A DNA stretch of 7,491 nt from Oscillospiraceae bacterium (lineage in GTDB: Bacteria > Bacillota > Clostridia > Oscillospirales > Ruminococcaceae). The number at the start of each line of letters is the position of its first letter. The stretch's first letter is position 1. The notes beneath the pieces are model-generated. The model was not told the origin of the DNA and did no database searches. It saw only the letters and a list, made by a program, of their open reading frames with translations. The position numbers were made by a program, and so were the translations under genes. Positions 1 through 5,628 of this stretch are shown here, one piece after another. The stretch is from positions 1-7,491 of the forward strand of contig WQXP01000052.1 of assembly GCA_009784765.1 (NCBI GenBank), read 5' to 3'.

Positions 1-3000
1 AAGCGGCAGCACCGCTGGCTTCGCGGAGATTTGCAAAACGCGGCGTATATGTTCGACTCGCGCTTCTCGCCCCTGACGCGCTTCAAGCTTTTCGACAATG
101 TCCGCCGTGCGATTACCCCTCTGCTGATTCTGCTTTGCTTCTTTACCCTCGCGCTTCCGGCAGGTATAGTCGCATTAGCCGCGATTGTTTTGCCCTTCTT
201 GACGGGATTCCTCCCCGGTGTCATTCGCGGACGCAGGTTTTCGGCGTACAGACGCTTTTATTCGCCTGTTCTTACGCAGACTAAACAACTCGTGCGGCAA
301 TGTATCATGGAAGTCATGCTCTTGCCCAAGCACGCCCTTGTGTCGTTAGACGCACTCTGGCGAGTGTTCTGGAGGCTGAACTTCTCCCGCAAACGCCTGT
401 TAGACTGGACGACGGCTTCTGCATTTGACGGCAAGAGCGGCGGGATTACTCATATGCTCGGTGCGGTAGTCGTCGCGGCTTTGCTGTTCGGATTGAGCCT
501 TGTGACCCTGAACCCTTTCCCTGCAGGAATGGCTGTGCTGTTCTTGGCTGCGTTGCCGGTAGTCGCCTACTGTGACAAATCACGGGGGGAAACAAAAACG
601 AAAATCCCCGACACAGTCAGGCGCGATTTAAGCGTGAGTGCAAAGCAAATCTGGCAATTCTATGAAGACTTCGTAACAAGCGAACACAGCTTTCTCCCCC
701 CGGACAACGTGCAGTATTCCCCTATAGAGCGAGTAGCAGCGCGGACTTCGCCGACTAACATCGGAATGTATCTGCTGTCCTGCGTTTCTGCCTATGTATT
801 CGGATTTATCGACAGAGCAGGGTTAGAAAAGCGCGTAGAGCGAACTCTCGCTACAGTCGAAAAGCTGCCTAAGTGGAACGGAAACCTCTACAACTGGTAC
901 GACACCCGCAGTTTAGAACTCCTCGACGGCTTTGTGTCCTCGGTAGACTCCGGGAACTATGTTTGCTGTCTTGTGGCACTCGGAGAGGCGTTAAAGCACG
1001 AAGACTGCAACCCTGAGCTAATCACGCGGCTTTCGCGGCAAATCGACGACACGGATTTGAAGCCCTTCTATAACAAAACACGCAACCTGTTCAGCATCGG
1101 TTATGACGCGAGTACAGACACGCTTTCGCACCATCATTATGACCTGCTGATGTCTGAAGCGCGAATGCTCAGCTATTACGCAATCGCGTCAGGGCAAGCG
1201 AATAAGCGACACTGGCGAAGCCTCGGGCGGGTTATGGGCAAGAAAGGCAAATACGCCGCCCCCGTGGCGTGGACAGGAACAATGTTCGAGTATTTCATGC
1301 CCGAACTGTTGCTCAATTCAAAGGAGGGGAGTATGCAATATGAAGCACTGCGATTCTGCCTGCATTGTCAGCAGAGCAAAACAAGGGCTGCAGGGGCGGC
1401 TCTGCCGACCCGAAGCTTGACGGGGAATTCGTTTAGTGGCTCTCGTCCTTACGGTATATCCGAGAGCGGCTACTACGCCTTTGACCGTAACATGAACTAT
1501 CAGTATAAGGCTCACGGAGTGCAGGACATTGGGCTGAAATCGGGGCTTGACCGGGAGTATGTCGTTTCACCGTACTCGACTTTTCTTGCGCTGTCCTACG
1601 ACCCAATCGGGTGTTACAACAACCTTGCGAAGATGGAGCGGCTCGGGCTTTGCCACGAACGCTACGGGTTCTATGAAGCTGCGGATTTTACGCCTCATCG
1701 TGTTGGCACGGGGTACGCCGTAGTCAAGAGCCATATGGCACACCACATGGGAATGAGCATATGCGCGATTACCAACACGCTGTACGGCGGAATAATGCAG
1801 AAGCTTTTCATGGGGAATGAAAAGATGAAACGCGCAGGGGAACTCATGGAAGAAAAAATCATAGCGGGCGAACCCGTTCTCGGGCCGCCTGAACGCAAAG
1901 AAGAAAAAGAACTGCGTATGAATGCCGACATTTTCACCGGCGCGAGTGGATTCAGTCTCGAAAATCCGCGGCTGAACCTGCTCTCGAACGGGCAAATCAG
2001 CGTTATAACTTCCGACATCGGCGTATCCCAGACGCTGTTTTCCGAAGGACGCGGCGCATTATTCCCGACTGTGGATTTATACCGCCCGCGCGGAGCTATA
2101 TACGCAGTGATTGACGGTAAGAATGAATATGTCTTCGGCAATCACCCGAAAATCAAAGCAACGGCAGACAATTGCGTAGTATTCACGCAAAATACCACGG
2201 AGTATTTAGCATATACCCGCAACTTCAAAACACGAATGGACGTGTTCTTGGACGAAGCAAACCCCGTCGAGTTTCGGACGATTATGACAATCAACAAAGA
2301 GCAGTCGGCTAAAAAGCTCGTGTTTGCTGCCTACCTTGAACCCGCTCTCGGGCGAGAGTGCGACATTCTTGCGCACCCCGCCTTTATGGATTTGTTCGTC
2401 AAAGCCGCCTATGACAGCGAAAATAAGCTTATCACCGCCTCACGAAAAGAGCGGGACGGAGACGGGCAGTGGCACATGGCAGTCGGGTTTTGTGAAGATG
2501 TTGAACTTAGCTACAGCTTCAACCGCGAAGAGGTAATCACTCGCGGAGAGGGGGTTTTCTCTGCCCTCAAAAAAAGCCTCACTCAAAATGACAATACTGA
2601 TGTTCCTGCGCCGTGTATGTTCATTCGCGCAGAGTTCGCTCTGAAAGCGGGCGAAAAGAAAAGCATGACTATGTTCACCTGTTACGGTAACTCTCTTGCA
2701 GAAGTCGTTGCTTTGGCACGGGAAGTCCGCGCTAAGTTCGCACAGAGCGGCAAGGTTGAACCCTCTGAAGAAATCATCTCGCCCCTTGTGTCGGATACTA
2801 TTTACGGGCGGCTCACAAGACGCCATCTCGGAAAGTTGCTTTATGCAGCACAAACGTCGCGAATCAGGACAAGAGCTACAGTTCCCGACCTCTGGAAGCA
2901 CGGAATATCGGGGGATAATCCCATAGCCGTCTACAACCCGGGAAAAAAAGCAGACAGGGCAGTTACAGGAATTGACGCGGTAATCGAAATGAAAAAAGCC

Positions 3001-5391
3001 CTGAGCCTCTGCCAAATCGAGTATGACTTAGTTTTGCTTTACGACACGGCAAAACAGCGAGAGTTATATTCACAGCTTTGCGGCGAAATCGGGACACAGG
3101 CGTTTATTCTTGACAAAACCAAGCTTGAGGCACAGGATTTGGCACTGCTCTTCGCGAGTGCCTCTTTGCTCATGAACGCAGACGAGCTTCTGCGCGGAAA
3201 TTACGCGCCGCCCTTAAATCAGAGCATAGCGACGCTTCACAAAGCGGCGCGGCTTGAGCCTGCAGTAAAACCAAAATCGGGGGAGTTCGCAGTGCCGTCG
3301 CATATTTCAAACGCCGATTATGGACAGCCGCCTTGGTGCAACGTCCTTGCCAACTCACGCTTCGGGACTCTTGTGTCTGACCGCTCTTTAGGCTTCACAT
3401 GGGCGTTAAACAGTCGCGAAAACAAGCTCACCCCTTGGGTGAACGACCTGCGTGCCGACAATCGCGGAGAAATGCTAATCTTAAAATCACAGTCGGGCTT
3501 GCTCTATGACCTCATTGACGGTTCAGCGGCGGCTTTCGCACCGAGCTTTGCAGACTATGCAGGAGTCGCGGCGGGGTGTATTGAAGCCCGCACGCAAGTT
3601 CGCGTGTATTCGCGGGGAATGGGCAAGAGCGTAAGCCTTGAGCTTACGAATACCTCAGACACGGCACGGCGCGTGCAAATCGCCTATTACTGCGAGCCTG
3701 TTCTCGGGGTAAACAAGCACGACCTCTCGAACAAGCTTTTATCTGCGGCTGTTGTCGAGAACAGCCTTGTCATTTCAAGCAGTGGCAATCAGGGCGGGTA
3801 TTTTTCGGGAGCAATGATACTTTCGGCGAACAAGAAATCCACTTTCATGTCAGATAAATCTGCTTTTTGGAGCGGCGACTGGCCAGCGTCGGCAGTTGAC
3901 AATGGACAATTGTCGGCAGTTGACAATGGACAATTGTCGGCAGTTGACAGTTGGTTTAACTGCGAAATCGGAGCGGTAATCATTAAGATTGATTTACCGC
4001 CGCGCCGCACAGAAAAAATCAAGTTTGTTCTCAGCTTTACCCGAAATACCGGCGACCCTCTCTCTATGGAGAAAGCCCTCAAGAAAACCCGAAGCTTCGT
4101 TGCCCTCCCGAAAGAACTCAAGCACGGCGAGATAAATTCGGGTAACGCCGCCTTAGACGAGTTGTACAAACACTGGCTTCCGTGGCAGGTAATCGGCGGA
4201 CGAATATGGGCGAGAACGGGCTTCTATCAAAATTCGGGGGCATTCGGTTTCCGCGACCAGTTGCAAGACTGTTTGGCGGCCGTATGCGTTCTTCCCCAAG
4301 TTGCTAAAACGCAGATTCTGCGTTGCTGCACAGCGCAGTTCCCTGAAGGTGATGTTCTGCACTGGTGGCATGAGTTCCCGACGACGACCGGAATCAAAAA
4401 GAAAGGGGTAAGGACGCGCTACAGCGACGACCTGCTCTGGCTTCCTTATGTATTGGCAGACTACGTCGAGCAAACCGGCGACACAAGCATTCTCGATTTG
4501 CAGACGCGCTATTGCTGCGGCGACACACTCGCGCAGGGGGAACACGAACGCTACAGCGAAGCCGGCGAATCTGAGCTTGTCGAGAGTGTGTATAATCACG
4601 CGAAACGCGCATTGCAGAAGGGTTACAACACCTCCGACCGCGGATTGCTCCTCATTGGCGGCGGCGACTGGTGCGACGGTTACAACAAAGTCGGCGTAGG
4701 CGGCAAAGGCGAGAGTGTGTGGCTGTGTATGTTCTACGCCATGACGGCGAAAAAATTCGCGAAAATCGCGAAAACAGCGGGGGACATCGGCTTCGCAGTC
4801 GAGCTTGAGGGGCAGGGAGCAGAGCTTCTCAAAAAAGTTGATGAACTGTGCTGGAACTCTGATTCGAATGACTGTTATCACCGCGCATTCTATGACGACG
4901 GCACCCCTATGGCTGTGATTGATTTGCTTCCCCAAGCCTTCGCAGTTCTTGCTGAAATGCCCGACGACGGGCGAGTAAGCGCAGCACTCGGCACAGCTCT
5001 GCGTGAGTTGTACGACCGCGACAATCGCATAGTTAAGCTCTTCACTCCTCCTTTTAACAGAGACTCGGCAGACAAGACAACAGGCAACGCTCACAACGCG
5101 GGGTATGTGGAAAGCTATCCCCCGGGAGTTCGGGAAAACGGAGGGCAGTATACCCATTCTGCAATTTGGTTAGCTCTCGCCTGTCATCGAGCAGGATTGA
5201 CAGAGCAGGCTAAAGAGCTTCTTGAGGCGATTTCGCCTCTCGGACGCGCCGCAGAGTATAAGTGCGAGCCCTATTACCTCGCCGCCGATGTTTATTCTAA
5301 CCCGAAGGCCTACGGACGCGGCGGGTGGTCGATTTACACGGGAAGCGCGTCGTGGTACTATCGCGTGTTGCGCGAAGTTTGGGGCAAGTAA
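1..5391 (+). CDS. ndvB: Cyclic beta-1,2-glucan synthase, 5'-truncated by window edge (GT84 end, membrane region, cyclization domain, GH94 module)
   Basis: The frame is open from base 1 to the TAA at 5389-5391, giving 1,796 residues numbered here from base 1. The true start lies off the left edge; the TTG at 31 is internal. Residues 1-10 (KRQHRWLRGD) match the QxxRW-like end of the GT84 glycosyltransferase domain. Hydrophobic stretches follow at about 38-75 and 151-190, probably four membrane segments. The cyclization (glycoamylase-like, GH189-type) domain spans about 226-605: LPPDN 232-236, RTSPTNIG 248-255, YNWYDTR 297-303, VSSVDSGN 312-319, GISES 485-489, MAHHMGMS 579-586. The GH94 part has a first sandwich region from about 655 (LSNG), a linker with HGISGD 967-972, a second sandwich region from about 1109, and the barrel from about 1390: GFRDQLQD 1416-1423, RYSDDLLW 1473-1480, DWCDG 1556-1560, PPGVRENGGQYTH 1707-1719, GRGGW 1772-1776. 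In the family, the inner-membrane enzyme makes cyclic beta-1,2-glucan from UDP-glucose, and the GH94 part sets chain length by phosphorolysis. Oddities: two in-frame insertions, DWCDG for DWNDG, and an early C-terminus. A stand-alone GH94 1,2-beta-oligoglucan phosphorylase is excluded by the GT and membrane parts. Confidence 0.95.
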   Translation, partial: KRQHRWLRGDLQNAAYMFDSRFSPLTRFKLFDNVRRAITPLLILLCFFTLALPAGIVALAAIVLPFLTGFLPGVIRGRRFSAYRRFYSPVLTQTKQLVRQCIMEVMLLPKHALVSLDALWRVFWRLNFSRKRLLDWTTASAFDGKSGGITHMLGAVVVAALLFGLSLVTLNPFPAGMAVLFLAALPVVAYCDKSRGETKTKIPDTVRRDLSVSAKQIWQFYEDFVTSEHSFLPPDNVQYSPIERVAARTSPTNIGMYLLSCVSAYVFGFIDRAGLEKRVERTLATVEKLPKWNGNLYNWYDTRSLELLDGFVSSVDSGNYVCCLVALGEALKHEDCNPELITRLSRQIDDTDLKPFYNKTRNLFSIGYDASTDTLSHHHYDLLMSEARMLSYYAIASGQANKRHWRSLGRVMGKKGKYAAPVAWTGTMFEYFMPELLLNSKEGSMQYEALRFCLHCQQSKTRAAGAALPTRSLTGNSFSGSRPYGISESGYYAFDRNMNYQYKAHGVQDIGLKSGLDREYVVSPYSTFLALSYDPIGCYNNLAKMERLGLCHERYGFYEAADFTPHRVGTGYAVVKSHMAHHMGMSICAITNTLYGGIMQKLFMGNEKMKRAGELMEEKIIAGEPVLGPPERKEEKELRMNADIFTGASGFSLENPRLNLLSNGQISVITSDIGVSQTLFSEGRGALFPTVDLYRPRGAIYAVIDGKNEYVFGNHPKIKATADNCVVFTQNTTEYLAYTRNFKTRMDVFLDEANPVEFRTIMTINKEQSAKKLVFAAYLEPALGRECDILAHPAFMDLFVKAAYDSENKLITASRKERDGDGQWHMAVGFCEDVELSYSFNREEVITRGEGVFSALKKSLTQNDNTDVPAPCMFIRAEFALKAGEKKSMTMFTCYGNSLAEVVALAREVRAKFAQSGKVEPSEEIISPLVSDTIYGRLTRRHLGKLLYAAQTSRIRTRATVPDLWKHGISGDNPIAVYNPGKKADRAVTGIDAVIEMKKALSLCQIEYDLVLLYDTAKQRELYSQLCGEIGTQAFILDKTKLEAQDLALLFASASLLMNADELLRGNYAPPLNQSIATLHKAARLEPAVKPKSGEFAVPSHISNADYGQPPWCNVLANSRFGTLVSDRSLGFTWALNSRENKLTPWVNDLRADNRGEMLILKSQSGLLYDLIDGSAAAFAPSFADYAGVAAGCIEARTQVRVYSRGMGKSVSLELTNTSDTARRVQIAYYCEPVLGVNKHDLSNKLLSAAVVENSLVISSSGNQGGYFSGAMILSANKKSTFMSDKSAFWSGDWPASAVDNGQLSAVDNGQLSAVDSWFNCEIGAVIIKIDLPPRRTEKIKFVLSFTRNTGDPLSMEKALKKTRSFVALPKELKHGEINSGNAALDELYKHWLPWQVIGGRIWARTGFYQNSGAFGFRDQLQDCLAAVCVLPQVAKTQILRCCTAQFPEGDVLHWWHEFPTTTGIKKKGVRTRYSDDLLWLPYVLADYVEQTGDTSILDLQTRYCCGDTLAQGEHERYSEAGESELVESVYNHAKRALQKGYNTSDRGLLLIGGGDWCDGYNKVGVGGKGESVWLCMFYAMTAKKFAKIAKTAGDIGFAVELEGQGAELLKKVDELCWNSDSNDCYHRAFYDDGTPMAVIDLLPQAFAVLAEMPDDGRVSAALGTALRELYDRDNRIVKLFTPPFNRDSADKTTGNAHNAGYVESYPPGVRENGGQYTHSAIWLALACHRAGLTEQAKELLEAISPLGRAAEYKCEPYYLAADVYSNPKAYGRGGWSIYTGSASWYYRVLREVWGK
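1372..1446 (+). other. Apparent in-frame insertion with hairpin inside the cyclization domain
   Basis: In relatives as I remember them, about ten residues separate the RRQ-like helix end from the P(W/Y)GISES motif. Here Q457-Q458 is separated from P483 by about 24 residues rich in Ala, Ser, Thr and Gly (residues 459-482, including LPTRSLTGNSFSG). The DNA contains a compact hairpin: GGGCGGC at 1394-1400, loop TCT, then GCCG at 1404-1407 and CCC at 1409-1411, with A1408 bulged. An extra hairpin-bearing segment that keeps the frame resembles the palindromic elements that invade coding sequence in some bacteria. The boundaries are estimated from remembered family sequences, not from an alignment. 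A lineage-specific surface loop is the plain alternative. Confidence 0.4.
3888..3949 (+). repeat. 24-bp in-frame tandem repeat, about 2.6 copies, in the GH94 region of the synthase
   Basis: The unit GTCGGCAGTTGACAATGGACAATT style repeat (24 bases) occurs at 3888-3911 and 3912-3935 without a mismatch, followed by 14 matching bases of a third copy at 3936-3949. Because 24 is divisible by three, the reading frame is kept and it encodes SAVDNGQL twice, then SAVD, starting at residue 1297. Each full unit together with the start of the next forms a perfect 10-bp palindrome, GACAATTGTC, at 3905-3914 and 3929-3938. The repeat sits in the second sandwich region of GH94, between SGDWPA and a following FNCEIGAVIIKI strand, so it probably lengthens a surface loop. 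Strand slippage can change the copy number without breaking the protein. Confidence 0.95.
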
Positions 5392-5404
5392 CGGTTTACC
5401 CGCT

Positions 5405-5475
5405 GCGTTGACAGCGAACCACCGCAACATTCGCGGAACGATAAAAGTGTAGAGGTTCACGCTCGCAGTCAACGC
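5405..5475. repeat. Imperfect inverted repeat just after the glucan synthase stop
   Basis: GCGTTGAC at 5405-5412 is the exact reverse complement of GTCAACGC at 5468-5475. AGC (5413-5415) can pair with GCT (5461-5463), and GAACC (5416-5420) with GGTTC (5454-5458), leaving small bulges at 5459-5460 and 5464-5467. That makes 16 possible pairs in a broken stem. The loop holds a further small hairpin, CCGC 5422-5425 with GCGG 5433-5436. It begins 14 bases after the synthase stop, has no T-tract and so is not a classical terminator. It could be an mRNA 3'-end structure, a small palindromic repeat element or part of an unannotated RNA. Pairing was found by eye. Confidence 0.5.
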
Positions 5476-5498
5476 TATACAAAAGGCAATCAGCGAAT

Positions 5499-5530
5499 CA
5501 ATATTGTCTTCAATTATGTGGGCAATATTG
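5499..5530. repeat. Pair of identical self-complementary octamers
   Basis: CAATATTG occurs at 5499-5506 and again at 5523-5530. Each copy is its own reverse complement, so the two can be read as a direct repeat, as two small palindromes or as the arms of one hairpin with a 16-base loop. It lies in the A/T-rich middle of the intergenic region, with no gene start nearby to regulate. No function is claimed, and AT-rich chance similarity is possible. Confidence 0.3.
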
Positions 5531-5582
5531 AGGGAATCCAAGCAAATTCAGCTTAGGCAAAAAGTGAAATCATGTTTTATCG

Positions 5583-5611
5583 CCTCCCCCACTTCGTGGG
5601 GAGGTTGTTTT
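5583..5611 (+). terminator. Factor-independent terminator downstream of the glucan synthase
   Basis: A G/C-rich hairpin runs from 5583 to 5604: CCT, one bulged C, CCCCAC, loop TTC, then GTGGGGAGG. It is followed directly by a T-rich run, TTGTTTT at 5605-5611. Orientation suits transcripts from the synthase, whose stop lies about 190 bases upstream. Read on the other strand, the hairpin follows the kinase stop by about 25 bases but has no immediate T-tract, so it would serve the kinase only weakly. Hairpin plus T-tract is seen directly; the terminating activity is inferred. Confidence 0.8.
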
Positions 5612-5628
5612 AATGACCGCCCTCTTGC

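Noticed and set aside
31..33. TTG at base 31 as the start of the glucan synthase
   Set aside because: The frame is open to base 1, and the residues before it (KRQHRWLRGD) match the conserved end of the glycosyltransferase domain, so the start is off the left edge.
1567..2141. Overlapping minus-strand frames of 142 and 148 codons
   Set aside because: Both are antisense to conserved synthase sequence (MAHHMGMS and the following sandwich region) and show no domain or start signal.
3905..3938. GACAATTGTC palindromes as regulator operators
   Set aside because: They are inside a coding repeat far from any promoter. They arise from the repeat unit itself, so a binding-site role is unsupported.
4153..5157. 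334-codon open frame on the minus strand opposite the GH94 barrel
   Set aside because: It lies wholly antisense to the most conserved catalytic motifs of the synthase, its predicted protein has no recognisable domain, and long antisense frames are common opposite G/C-rich coding sequence.
5390..5452. Frame-2 continuation after the synthase stop (NGLPAALTANHRNIRGTIKV) as a frameshifted C-terminal tail
   Set aside because: It gives only 20 residues before a stop and lacks the Pro/Trp-rich pattern of the missing GH94 tail, so a simple frameshift does not restore the usual end.
5405..5475. Integron attC site
   Set aside because: The ends read GCGTTGAC and GTCAACGC, not the RYYYAAC ... GTTRRRY arrangement needed, and no cassette or integrase is present.
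5170..5541. 123-codon minus-strand frame starting in the intergenic gap
   Set aside because: Most of it is antisense to the conserved C-terminus of the synthase, I see no clear ribosome binding site and the residues match nothing I know. Only its first third lies in non-coding DNA.
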